DNA of 28,958 nucleotides from a virus, in IMG/VR virus record IMGVR_UViG_3300012944_000048, positions 1-28,958 of that record; one strand, given 5' to 3'. Under the pieces are notes generated by a model. The model worked only from the letters and a program-made list of their open reading frames with translations. It was not told the origin of the DNA and ran no database searches. Below, piece after piece: positions 21,667 through 28,686 of this stretch. The translations under genes and the position numbers were made by a program. How positions within the stretch are numbered: the first letter of the stretch is position 1; each line of letters starts with the position of its first letter.

Positions 21667-24437
21667 TACTTCTTCTCCGCAGGCTTCCCATCGCCTTCGT
21701 GGTTCACCTCGAACTCGATGTTGCCGGTCTGCTTGTTCTTCACGATCTTGCCCGTGCGGCGCCCGCTACCGCCCTGCGGATGGACGTGCACGGCGATGTT
21801 GAGCGGCTGGCCCGAGGCGCCCGTCTGCTCTTTCGATGCCTGCTCCTGCTTCGCCTGCTGGTCCTTCAGCTCCTTGGCGTGCTTGTCCTGGAGAGCCTTG
21901 CTCTCCTTGTCGGCCTTATCCTTCGCCGCCGTCTCGTCCTTCACGCGCTTTTCCTCCGATGCCTGCTTTTCCTTAGCCTGCTTGTCGGCGAGCGCCGCCT
22001 GGTCCTTGCGCGCTGCCTCGTCCTGTTGGCGCTGCTTCTCCGCGTCCTTCGTCGTGCGGTCGCGCTCGCCCTTGTGGAAGTCAACCTGCGACTGGAGGGC
22101 CGCGAGCTGGTCGGCGGTCTCGCCGGCGGCAGCCGTCGCCTCGATGTTCGCGCCGGCTTGGATGCGCGCGACCTCGATCTCGGAGGCGCCCTTGTCGGCT
22201 GCGCCCTTCGTCTCCGCTGCCGCCTTGATCTCGGCGACCTTGATCTCGGTCTCGGCCTTCTTGTCGATCTCGTAGCGCCGGTTCTGAATTTCCTGACGGT
22301 TCTTGTTGATCTCCTCGTTGAGGGTGGCCTGGTCGATGCGCGCCTTGTCCTCGACCGCGCGCAGCTTCGCTTCCATTTCGCCTCGGACCTTGCCGTCCAC
22401 GCCCAGGGTCGGGATCTCCGCGCGGATGCGCTCGGCCTCCGCCGTCGTCTTGTCGATCTTCGATTGCTTCTCTGCGAACTCGAGCTGGATGGCCTTCTGC
22501 GCGACGGCCGCTTTCTGCTGGTCGGCCTGCGCCTGCTCCGTCGCGCGCTGCTTGTCGGCTGGCGTCATCTGCTCGGGCGGTGGCATTTCGCCGTTGATCT
22601 TGCGGATGCGCGCGACCAGCTCGTTCTTGCCCGGGAAGTCGGACAGGTCCACCACCGCGTCGAGCAGCTTGATGGAGATCTGTGGGTCCATCTTCGACAC
22701 GGCGTCCATGAGCGATTCGTACATGGCCTGCTTCATCGTGTCGCGGAAGTCCTGCTCCGAGACGATGTAGTCCATCTGCGTCGCCGTGATGTCGTTGAGG
22801 CCGCCCTCCTGGTTGATGTCGTGCCACTGGATCGCGCCGCGGTCGCCCGTGATGCGGATCGCCATCGGCTGATCAATGAACTGCTCGGCAACGGACAAAA
22901 GGATCTCGCCAGCGTGCTGCCGCGCCTGGCGGATGTTGTCGAACAGCTCGGCCGAGACGACCGAGCCCTGCGTCTGCTTGGCCAGCACCGCGCGGCCCGA
23001 GATCGCATTGGTGTCGCGCCCAAGATTCTCGGACGTGACCCCTGAAATTTCCTGAATGTGCAGCCCGTCGTGCTCGACCAGCTTGACCTGCTCTTCGGCG
23101 AGCGCAGTCTCCGTGTGGATGTCGAAGCGCGCCTTCGGCGTGTCGAGAAGCAGCTGAGCATCCGGCCGTGCCACTTCATCGCGCATGGATTCCCAATCCT
23201 GGACCGCGTTGCGGTCGGCGATAATGCGGGTCGAGGACAGCAGGAACAGCGCCTTCGAGTAGCGCTTGTTCAAATCCTCCTGCGGGTCGCGGCAGTTGCG
23301 CACCACGCCGTATGGCTCGTGGAACTTGCCCTTGCGGTACGCCCAAAGCGGGATGAACGGGAACCGGTTGTGGTGGTACGGCGAGCACATGTTCTGCAAC
23401 AGCGTGTTCTCGCAGAACACCGCGCAGTAGACCTGCATGACCACAGCGTCGTAGACCGAGGCGACGCCGTCGCTGATCTCGTTGTTCAGCTCGAACATCA
23501 TCCGCTGGTTCTTCAGGTTCACGATGCGGCCGTGGTGCCTGCCGCCGCTCACCTTCTGCCCCTTCGTCGGGAGTCGGTACCAGCATTCGACCAGGCGGAC
23601 GCGCTCGCGCCGGTTGTTGACCTGCGTGCTCACGAAATCGGTGTAGCTCGGGATGCCGAGAGCGTTCCCGTGCCGGTCGCGGTGCGAGAAGCGCTGCCCG
23701 AGGTAGAACTCGTCGTCGTCGTTGGTCGTGAGGTCCGTACTCACGCTCGTCGCGCAGGTCTTGAGCTCCATCGCGCGGTTCGGGAACATCGCTTGCCCGA
23801 TGTCGAGGTCGATCCACTTTGACCGGAACACGTAGCGCCAGTCGGAGGTGTCCTTCTTCGTGCCCAGGGCGTCGTACCACATGTTCCGCCACGACTCCTG
23901 GCCGAGGTAGATCGGCATTTCCTGGTTGTCGCCGCGGACTCCGACCTCGATCCAGCCCAGGCCGGAGATAAACGCCTCGCGTGAGGCGTCGGAGAAGGCG
24001 AATTGACCCTTGGAGACGTCGTTGATGTACTTCATGACGTCTTTCTTCATCTGCGCGCTTGCTTCCTGCCCCTTCTTGCGCGGCAGCACGTTGAAATCGA
24101 CGCGCGTGCGCCGCTCCGTGCCGATCAGCCAGTCGATGACGGGCTTGGTCTTGTTGAAAACGAGCGCGGCCTGCCCTACGTCCTCGAGTGCGCGCCTGTC
24201 CTCCGCGGTGAACTGGTCGCCGTGGTAGAAGCACTCGTCAATGTCCATATCCAGGCGCACGAGGGACTGCGCCTCGCGTGCTTGGACCCACCACTCCAGG
24301 ATCTTGCGGAAGATCTCCTGGTTCTGCTCCGACTCCATCGGGTTCTTGGCCGGCCCGGTGTTCGAAGTGCGCTCGGCGATGAGCGGCTTCGCGGTCTTGG
24401 ACCAGTCGGGATAGCGAGTGCGGGTAGCGGACGACAT
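21666..24437 (-). CDS. Portal protein, P22 type, with very long C-terminal coiled-coil extension
   Basis: 923 residues. The N-terminal 600 residues match the P22-type portal: ILEWWVQAREAQSLVRLDMDIDECFYHGDQF, then VFNKTKPVIDWLIGTERR, YIEVGVRG-like GLGWIEVGVRGDN, NRFPFIPLWAYRKGKFHEPYGVVR, DPQEDLNKRYSKALFLLSS and TSENLGRDTNAISGRAVLAKQTQGS. Residues about 625-870 are one long charged helix (Lys/Glu/Asp/Ala/Gln), a coiled coil that would form an internal barrel or stick into the capsid. A small C-terminal domain (about 870-923) carries HVHPQGGSGRRTGKIVKNKQ. P22 portal is about 725 residues, so the extension is about 200 longer. The protein is the dodecameric entry for DNA and binds terminase and adaptors. 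Confidence 0.9.
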   Translation of the reverse strand: MSSATRTRYPDWSKTAKPLIAERTSNTGPAKNPMESEQNQEIFRKILEWWVQAREAQSLVRLDMDIDECFYHGDQFTAEDRRALEDVGQAALVFNKTKPVIDWLIGTERRTRVDFNVLPRKKGQEASAQMKKDVMKYINDVSKGQFAFSDASREAFISGLGWIEVGVRGDNQEMPIYLGQESWRNMWYDALGTKKDTSDWRYVFRSKWIDLDIGQAMFPNRAMELKTCATSVSTDLTTNDDDEFYLGQRFSHRDRHGNALGIPSYTDFVSTQVNNRRERVRLVECWYRLPTKGQKVSGGRHHGRIVNLKNQRMMFELNNEISDGVASVYDAVVMQVYCAVFCENTLLQNMCSPYHHNRFPFIPLWAYRKGKFHEPYGVVRNCRDPQEDLNKRYSKALFLLSSTRIIADRNAVQDWESMRDEVARPDAQLLLDTPKARFDIHTETALAEEQVKLVEHDGLHIQEISGVTSENLGRDTNAISGRAVLAKQTQGSVVSAELFDNIRQARQHAGEILLSVAEQFIDQPMAIRITGDRGAIQWHDINQEGGLNDITATQMDYIVSEQDFRDTMKQAMYESLMDAVSKMDPQISIKLLDAVVDLSDFPGKNELVARIRKINGEMPPPEQMTPADKQRATEQAQADQQKAAVAQKAIQLEFAEKQSKIDKTTAEAERIRAEIPTLGVDGKVRGEMEAKLRAVEDKARIDQATLNEEINKNRQEIQNRRYEIDKKAETEIKVAEIKAAAETKGAADKGASEIEVARIQAGANIEATAAAGETADQLAALQSQVDFHKGERDRTTKDAEKQRQQDEAARKDQAALADKQAKEKQASEEKRVKDETAAKDKADKESKALQDKHAKELKDQQAKQEQASKEQTGASGQPLNIAVHVHPQGGSGRRTGKIVKNKQTGNIEFEVNHEGDGKPAEKK

Positions 24438-24445
24438 TTCCGCTC

Positions 24446-24823
24446 CTAGTGCAGCGTGATCAGGCGCTTGCCGTGGTCAAACTCGGCTTGGAGAGGCGCG
24501 CCCAGGCGCTCGAGCTCGGCTTCGGAGGGCTCGGGGGCCATCTTCACCAGGTCCTCAAGGCACTCGAGGATCACGTCGGCGATGTTCTTGGCCGCCTGGC
24601 GCTCGTTGTGCATGCCGAAGTGGTCCGCGATGCGCGCAGACTGCGCGACAAGGAACGGGATCTCGGCGTACTTCCACGCGGCCGACAGGCAGATGACGAA
24701 CGCGGACTTCGTTCCGAGGTGCTGGCGCAGCAGGCACATGGCAGGCTCGCCATTCACCCACTGGAAGGAGACGATGAAGCCCTTGAGTTGCCGCGTTTTC
24801 GCGATGAATTTGCGGCTGAGCAT
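24446..24823 (-). CDS. Conserved-looking small protein between large terminase and portal
   Basis: 125 residues. Two halves: a beta-like first part with VSFQWVNGEPAMCLLRQHLGTKSAFVICLSAAWKYAE, then a helical part (AAKNIADVILECLEDLVKMAPEPSEAELERL). No membrane segment, signal peptide or catalytic motif. The ATG follows AGGGG without spacer; a GAGG lies eleven bases upstream, so initiation may be weak. I do not recognise the family. Its place between the two packaging-motor genes suggests a head-assembly or packaging accessory. Confidence 0.65.
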   Translation of the reverse strand: MLSRKFIAKTRQLKGFIVSFQWVNGEPAMCLLRQHLGTKSAFVICLSAAWKYAEIPFLVAQSARIADHFGMHNERQAAKNIADVILECLEDLVKMAPEPSEAELERLGAPLQAEFDHGKRLITLH

Positions 24824-24854
24824 CCCCTATTGAACCTCGCGCGGCCAATGTGCC

Positions 24855-26276
24855 CTAAACCGTTCGCCAGTTCCGCCGGGACGGGAGACCGGAGCGCTGC
24901 GCCGGTTGGTAGGCGGCGATCTGCATCCCGGTCAGCACGAAGTAGCGCATGCAGTCCATCAGGTGATCGCGCTTCTTGACAATCAGCCCCTTCTCGTCGC
25001 GGTGGTACAGCGGGAACTCCTGCTGCCAGTTCGGGCACGCCTTGCGGAACACCTTGATACGTCCAGTCGAGAGCCGGCTCCAGGTCTCGTGGATGCCGGC
25101 GTCCACCGCGTTGTTGGCGTTCACGAGGTTCATGCCCTCGCCCTGGTAGACGGTCATCAGCTGCTCGCCGTCCTTCTGGCTCCGGCCGTTCGCGCTCGGG
25201 TCGATGCAGCCCGGGATCCACACCCCGCGCGCCTTGACCGCGCTCGCGTGCAGCGGCGGCTCCTTCTGGCCCTCGTAATACTCGGAGTAGAAGTAGATCG
25301 TGTCCGACTCCTGGTCGATCGCGCCCCACAGCGCCGCGGTTTTCTTCCAGCCAACGTCGAAGGCGAACGCCTTGCGCCAGGCGCGCGGGACCGGGAAGTC
25401 GTCCACCAGGACCTCGTCCATGATGACCGGGAAGATGCGGCCCGACCCGATCACCGGGATGCCCTTCGAGCGCGCGTCGCGCTCCGCCGGCGTGTATGAC
25501 TTCCACATTTCGTCCTTCATACGCTCGGTCAGGTGCGGCACGTCGTCCCACGTGATGCCGAGAAGGAACTTGTGGTCAGGCAGCGGCTTCTCCATGAACG
25601 CGAAGATGACATCCCCGATGCCGCGAAGTGGCGTGAACGTGCACATGATCATGCCGTTCACCGTCATGGTCCGAGTCAAGCACTCCGAGTAGATGTCCTG
25701 CGGCGGCTCTTCGTCCAACCAGATCAAGTCCTGCTCTGTGCCCTGGAAGGACTCGCGCTTCTGGTCGTAGGACTTGAAGGTCAGGTACGAGAGACCCCCG
25801 GAGACGTGGCGCACGACCACCTGGTCAACGGCCTCCGCGACGTTCCGCTTGGGCGTGTACCGGACAATGTGCTCCGCGCGAATGAGCCCGGTACCGAAGC
25901 TGCCCCACTCGCCAAGGAGCTTCTTCTGCAAGATGTCGCGCACGGTTAGGGATGTGTCGCCCGCGCACCACGCCTTGATCGGGCGCTTGAACACGCGCCC
26001 GGGCCACCACTTCGGGTAGACGCCGGTCAGGTGGCACGCGGTCTCGTAGCCGCCGATGCCCTCGGTCTTGCCGACGCGGTTGGCCGCCATGGCCATGCGC
26101 TCGAGCTTCGAGGTGCCAGCGGTGAAGAACTCCAGCGACTTCGGGTAGAGCTCCCGGCGCAGCGGTCCCTCGTCCGGGTAGTACCAGTCGATGCGGTTGG
26201 TCTTGCGGCGCCGGATGGCCTCCTGCAAAAACAGGGCCTCCTGCGCCTTCGGCGAAAGGTCTGCGATCAGGCTCAT
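24855..26276 (-). CDS. terL: Terminase large subunit (packaging ATPase/nuclease)
   Basis: 473 residues. ATPase domain: Walker A AANRVGKT (64-71), Walker B LIWLDEE (184-190) with the catalytic Glu, and a coupling motif CTFTPLRG (212-219). Nuclease domain: first acidic residue D307 in FAFDVGW, second D359 in GCIDPSANG, third near D437/D441 in DHLMDCMRYF. All three are of the RNase H-like fold that cuts the concatemer. The protein drives headful or site-specific cutting and DNA translocation into the prohead with the portal. It starts one base after the stop of the small zinc-motif gene, and the stop is followed by a 31-base gap. Confidence 0.95.
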   Translation of the reverse strand: MSLIADLSPKAQEALFLQEAIRRRKTNRIDWYYPDEGPLRRELYPKSLEFFTAGTSKLERMAMAANRVGKTEGIGGYETACHLTGVYPKWWPGRVFKRPIKAWCAGDTSLTVRDILQKKLLGEWGSFGTGLIRAEHIVRYTPKRNVAEAVDQVVVRHVSGGLSYLTFKSYDQKRESFQGTEQDLIWLDEEPPQDIYSECLTRTMTVNGMIMCTFTPLRGIGDVIFAFMEKPLPDHKFLLGITWDDVPHLTERMKDEMWKSYTPAERDARSKGIPVIGSGRIFPVIMDEVLVDDFPVPRAWRKAFAFDVGWKKTAALWGAIDQESDTIYFYSEYYEGQKEPPLHASAVKARGVWIPGCIDPSANGRSQKDGEQLMTVYQGEGMNLVNANNAVDAGIHETWSRLSTGRIKVFRKACPNWQQEFPLYHRDEKGLIVKKRDHLMDCMRYFVLTGMQIAAYQPAQRSGLPSRRNWRTV

Positions 26277-26277
26277 G

Positions 26278-26463
26278 TCAGTGGAGGAGCGGGTCCTCGT
26301 CGAGCTCGCCGAAGAGCGGGACCGGATCGTTTGCGTCGGTGTCGAGCCAGGAGATCACCCCGCACTCGCTCGGGTGCTGGTTGCAGCTCTTCCCGAGCTC
26401 GAGCAGGTCGCTGAAGCTGTTGCAGGTCTCCCCGCACTGGTCGCACTTGCAGGGGAATTTCAT
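26278..26463 (-). CDS. Small zinc-finger-like protein
   Basis: 61 residues: CKCDQCGETC (5-14), then C27 and C34 with H30 between. These cysteines are suited to one or two zinc ions. The remainder is acidic (ISWLDTDANDPVPLFGELDEDPLL). The true ATG is at 26463, in a TGATG overlap with the metallopeptidase-like gene; the longer in-frame extension upstream to 26982 is a shadow of other genes. It directly precedes the large terminase, so a packaging accessory or regulatory role is possible but not shown. Confidence 0.7.
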   Translation of the reverse strand: MKFPCKCDQCGETCNSFSDLLELGKSCNQHPSECGVISWLDTDANDPVPLFGELDEDPLLH

Positions 26464-26891
26464 CAGCCCTGCCCCAGGCTCAAGGCGAGCGTTGTCGGCT
26501 TGTGGAGGATCGCGTCGCGCGCGCCGCTCATGGAAATCATCTTTCCGTATAGCGGCGAGCACAGCCGCCCGGCGACGGCGTTCAGGAACCTCGCGCGGGC
26601 GTTGCGATCTATGTTCCGCCTGCAAAACGCCTGATACTCGGCGCGGTGCGCTGGAATCTCTTCGGCGAGACGGAAATTCGGGTCCGCGATGTAGCGGCGC
26701 CACCAGATAGTCGGCTCCCCGCGCTGGCGCCATCCGTGCACTTTCTCGTGAGCCATCAGGTCGAGCGAAATATCCGCGTCCTCGGGGTTGTAGATCGTGT
26801 CGTCCCAAGCGAAGATGACCGGCTGCCCGGCAACGTGGAACTCGGCGTCGATCTCCTTCCACAGTGGGGGCCTGGCGATGACGATCTTCAT
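26463..26891 (-). CDS. HExxH zincin-like protein (putative metallopeptidase)
   Basis: 142 residues from an ATG at 26891. LMAHEKVHGWRQRG contains HEKVH (48-52), the zincin HExxH motif. A possible third ligand, E77/E78, lies in FRLAEEIPAHRAEYQAF. This small family, often called putative metallopeptidase, is common in phages. The start is chosen because the ATG overlaps the stop of the 57-residue gene (TGATG at 26889-26893); the frame extends upstream to 27038 only in unrelated sequence. It may be a host-modifying or head-processing enzyme. Alternatively it is an inactive structural protein; activity is not shown. Confidence 0.7.
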   Translation of the reverse strand: MKIVIARPPLWKEIDAEFHVAGQPVIFAWDDTIYNPEDADISLDLMAHEKVHGWRQRGEPTIWWRRYIADPNFRLAEEIPAHRAEYQAFCRRNIDRNARARFLNAVAGRLCSPLYGKMISMSGARDAILHKPTTLALSLGQG

Positions 26892-27064
26892 CAGCGGTCC
26901 AGGAAGGTGATCCAATAGCCGTGGCTGAGCAGGTCGTGCCGGTTGACCTGGCCACTGTCGTTTTCGACAAGCGCCTCGCCATTGAAAATGGCGAGGCACA
27001 CTCCTTCGTAGCCCCACGAGCTCGACTGGATCTTGCACGGGCGCGGGAATGGAATGGCGTTCAT
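26891..27064 (-). CDS. 57-residue protein of unknown function
   Basis: Short frame starting MNAIPFPRPCKIQ and ending HGYWITFLDR. Its compact mixture of aromatic and charged residues reads like a small folded beta protein rather than noise. Its stop shares a base with the next ATG (TGATG). Upstream, its ATG at 27064 overlaps the stop of a 12-codon frame (27061-27099), itself overlapping the stop of the 119-residue membrane-protein gene (ATGA), so translation could pass along the chain. No family recognised. Confidence 0.6.
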   Translation of the reverse strand: MNAIPFPRPCKIQSSSWGYEGVCLAIFNGEALVENDSGQVNRHDLLSHGYWITFLDR

Positions 27065-27095
27065 TCGTCGGCCCCGTCCATGCGGCGTCCGGTGT

Positions 27096-27455
27096 TCATA
27101 TCAGGTAGATCGGAGCGAGGACACCGAAGCAGGTGAACGCAGCCCCGGTCCAGTCCTGCTCCGCGCCCTTGGGGTCGGGGCCTGCGTTCCAGAGGAAGTA
27201 GCCGATGAACATCGGCACCGGAAGCCAGAACCACGCGCCGTAGGCGACCATGACCGCGGCGGTGACGCCCTGGCACCCGACGGCCGCGACGTGCCCGGCA
27301 GTCTCCTTCGTGTTCGGGTCCCGGACCGGAGCCGTGTACGGCGTCTCGAGTACGGGGTGGTCCTGGAAGCCCGGATGCATCGTGTCGTTCGCCGCGCGCG
27401 CGGGCAGCACGAAGAGCAGCAGAGCTACGACGAGGCTAGTGCAAAGAGCCCTCAT
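27096..27455 (-). CDS. Membrane protein with cleavable signal peptide
   Basis: 119 residues. Residues 1-22 are a signal peptide (MRALCTSLVVALLLFVLPARA) with ARA just before AND. After a short polar stretch, VAAVGCQGVTAAVMVAYGAWFWLPVPMFIGYFLWN (about 57-92) spans one or two membrane segments, and AAFTCFGVLAPIYLI (105-119) forms another at the C-terminus. It starts inside the 3' end of the small terminase gene (20-base overlap), with CAAGGAGAAACAC directly before ATG. The role is unknown; exclusion of superinfecting phage or a lysis accessory are possibilities suggested only by topology. Confidence 0.7.
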   Translation of the reverse strand: MRALCTSLVVALLLFVLPARAANDTMHPGFQDHPVLETPYTAPVRDPNTKETAGHVAAVGCQGVTAAVMVAYGAWFWLPVPMFIGYFLWNAGPDPKGAEQDWTGAAFTCFGVLAPIYLI

Positions 27456-28056
27456 GTGTTTCTCCTTGTTGTTGTTTTTCTGCGGAGACTTTCTCGGGCA
27501 GCGCGAACACGCCGTCCGGTCCCGGGATGAGGTCGATGGACGCCCGCTCGTCGATGAGCCGCTTGATGCGGTTGTCCAGCTCCTCGTTGGTGAGGCCCTT
27601 CAGCTCGTGCTCGATGGTGATGCGCTTCTCGTCGGTGAACATGGCGTGCCGGCGGCCCAGGAGCTCGAGGGCCTTGTTCGCGCCCTGCGCGTTGAACTCC
27701 CACTCCCCTGTCGGCATGTTCTCGACCTTACCGGTCTCGGGATTCAGGCGCCGCTCGAACACAGGCTCCTTCTGCATGCACCGCTCGACCACCTCGACCA
27801 GGCGCTCCTCGACGTACTTGGCGCTTGAGACCGCGCGCCGGGACAGCTCGGCGAGCCGCGTGTCGATCGCCGTGGCGATCTCCGGGACGCGGAGCATGCG
27901 CGCCCCGACCGTGCTGGCGGTCTCCTCGCTCCAGGTGCCGACGCGCCGCACTGCCGCCGCGGCGTCGAGGTCAACGGTGTACTCCTCGACGAAGCGCAGC
28001 TCCTTGTCCGTGAGGACCCGCTGAAATCCGGTGGTCAGGTCGCCGGGTTTAGGCAC
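27436..28056 (-). CDS. terS: Terminase small subunit (Terminase_2-like)
   Basis: 206 residues from a GTG at 28056 (VPKPGDLT), chosen because GGAGGGG lies eight bases upstream. The frame is open to 28137 but that part is rich in Phe/Gly from oligo-T tracts and unlikely to be coding. LTDKELRFVEEYTVDLDAAAAVRRVGTWSEETASTVGARMLRVPEI is the usual DNA-binding helix-turn-helix of the family (LTxKQxxFvxEY, then A-x-x-AGY-like region). A central helical oligomerisation region and a C-terminal tail (GETHEGSLH) follow. It recognises the packaging site and directs the large subunit. Tandem T-tracts and a G-rich element lie just upstream of the start. Confidence 0.85.
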   Translation of the reverse strand: MPKPGDLTTGFQRVLTDKELRFVEEYTVDLDAAAAVRRVGTWSEETASTVGARMLRVPEIATAIDTRLAELSRRAVSSAKYVEERLVEVVERCMQKEPVFERRLNPETGKVENMPTGEWEFNAQGANKALELLGRRHAMFTDEKRITIEHELKGLTNEELDNRIKRLIDERASIDLIPGPDGVFALPEKVSAEKQQQGETHEGSLH

Positions 28057-28071
28057 GCGGAACCCCTCCGG

Positions 28072-28113
28072 AAAAAAGCCGCCGGAAAAAAGAGACGACC
28101 CGCCGAAAAAAAA
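28072..28113 (-). repeat. Three oligo-T tracts in the small terminase leader
   Basis: On the plus strand there are A6 at 28072-28077, A6 at 28086-28091 and A8 at 28106-28113, the first two following CCGG. On the minus strand a five-base-pair stem (GTCCC/GGGAT with ACGC loop) precedes the eight Ts, a weak terminator/attenuator-like element. Confidence 0.6.
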
Positions 28114-28130
28114 TCCCGCGTGGGACTGAC

Positions 28131-28145
28131 ACCCCATCGTGGGGT
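28131..28145. repeat. ACCCCA-TCG-TGGGGT hairpin
   Basis: Perfect six-base arms with a three-base loop, placed between the G-rich element and the T-tracts in the terminase leader. Confidence 0.6.
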
Positions 28146-28169
28146 ACCCGGAGAGATTTTCCCTTCAGA

Positions 28170-28201
28170 CCCCTAGCCCCCACCCCCCACCCACCCCGCC
28201 C
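28170..28201 (-). other. G-quadruplex-forming motif
   Basis: On the minus strand six G-runs of 3-6 bases (GGG, GGGG, GGG, GGGGGG, GGGGG, GGGG) are separated by loops of 1, 1, 1, 1 and 3 bases. This fits the strongest class of parallel quadruplex. It is in the sense strand of the terminase leader, about 115 bases before the GTG. Confidence 0.75.
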
Positions 28202-28277
28202 TCGCTCTTGACCGCGCGCGCGCTCGGGCAGTAGGAAACCTGCGAGCCGGAGCTGCGTGCGTGCCTCGGGCTGTCGA

Positions 28278-28288
28278 GTTGTAGATTT
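28278..28288 (+). promoter_or_regulatory. Variant operator half-site GTTGTAGATTT
   Basis: Shares GTTGTAGA with the palindrome arm found exactly 90 bases downstream (28368). May be a weaker site for the same regulator. Confidence 0.35.
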
Positions 28289-28367
28289 CGATGTCGGCAT
28301 ACGTTTCAACAAGTCTTTCGGCAAGGCTCTCCCGGCACCGCGCGCAAGTCGTTGACCTGCATCGCGT

Positions 28368-28393
28368 GTTGTAGAAATACACATTTCTACAAC
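28368..28393. promoter_or_regulatory. Perfect palindrome, candidate repressor operator
   Basis: Arms GTTGTAGAAAT and ATTTCTACAAC, eleven bases each, with a four-base centre (ACAC). Size and symmetry are typical of a dimeric helix-turn-helix regulator site. The arm sequence recurs at 28617-28626 inside a promoter-like spacer and, with changes, at 28278-28288. Confidence 0.65.
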
Positions 28394-28612
28394 TTGAGGC
28401 CGAATAGTCACTTTTGCACCACTTTGGGGCATCCAGAACACGCTAGGCGCCTCGATCCCACCTCGGTTGATACCCCGGCACGAGGCACCTATGCATAGAA
28501 GTCGCACATCCAGACGCACGCGGAGGCGAGGCAGGAGCGACCTAAAACCGTCAGTTTCATAGGCCGAGCGTGGCAGAGTTGGCAGGGTGACGCAATTTAT
28601 TTCAATCCACTA

Positions 28613-28638
28613 TTGCATTTCTACAAGTCATTGGTATA
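28613..28638 (+). promoter_or_regulatory. Candidate sigma70-like promoter of the rightward operon
   Basis: TTGCAT (28613-28618) and a TATCAT/TATATC -10 region near 28635-28642 are about 16-18 bases apart. The half-site ATTTCTACAA (28617-28626) sits in the spacer, so a bound repressor would block it. The first gene starts about 45 bases downstream. Confidence 0.4.
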
Positions 28639-28673
28639 TCATTTTCGCATAGGCCGAGCCATCCACCACTGCA

Positions 28674-28686
28674 CAAGGAGACGCAC
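28674..28686 (+). promoter_or_regulatory. Ribosome-binding cassette CAAGGAGACGCAC
   Basis: Directly precedes ATG at 28687 and is identical to the cassette before the capsid GTG on the other strand, which supports the short gene as real. Confidence 0.75.

Larger units (their letters stand above)
28057..28686. other. Divergent non-coding control region between late and early operons
   Basis: A 630-base stretch with no credible gene separates the leftward late block from a rightward operon. Reading from left to right it holds three A-tracts, a short hairpin, a G-quadruplex-forming element on the minus strand, an 11-bp-arm palindrome with extra half-sites, a 12-base direct repeat (28558-28569 and 28648-28659), and a promoter-like pair on the plus strand. 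Its composition is less uniform than the coding regions. It is a strong candidate for the early/late switch, and possibly for the packaging or replication site. Confidence 0.7.

Noticed and set aside
21699-23045. Long plus-strand open frame (448 codons)
   Set aside because: Opposite strand of the portal coiled coil; Leu/Arg/Asp repeats arise from codon bias.
26464-26982. Upstream extension of the zinc-finger frame to 26982
   Set aside because: It runs out of frame through the peptidase and 57-residue genes with Arg/Gly/Ser-rich noise; the true ATG at 26463 has a TGATG overlap.
27061-27276. Minus-strand frame of 71 codons
   Set aside because: Out of frame with the membrane-protein gene; only its last 12 codons are mentioned as a possible coupling frame.
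28291-28374. Plus-strand 27-codon frame (MSAYVSTSL)
   Set aside because: No ribosome site and it ends within the operator palindrome; cannot be distinguished from chance.
28173-28382. Minus-strand frame of 69 codons with CARC motif
   Set aside because: Starts inside the palindrome and ends in a Gly/Arg run from the G-rich element; no Shine-Dalgarno.
28049-28519. Minus-strand frame of 156 codons through the control region
   Set aside because: Crosses the G-rich element, hairpin and T-tracts, producing odd repeats of Arg/Gly/Phe; no ribosome site; overlaps the terminase start.
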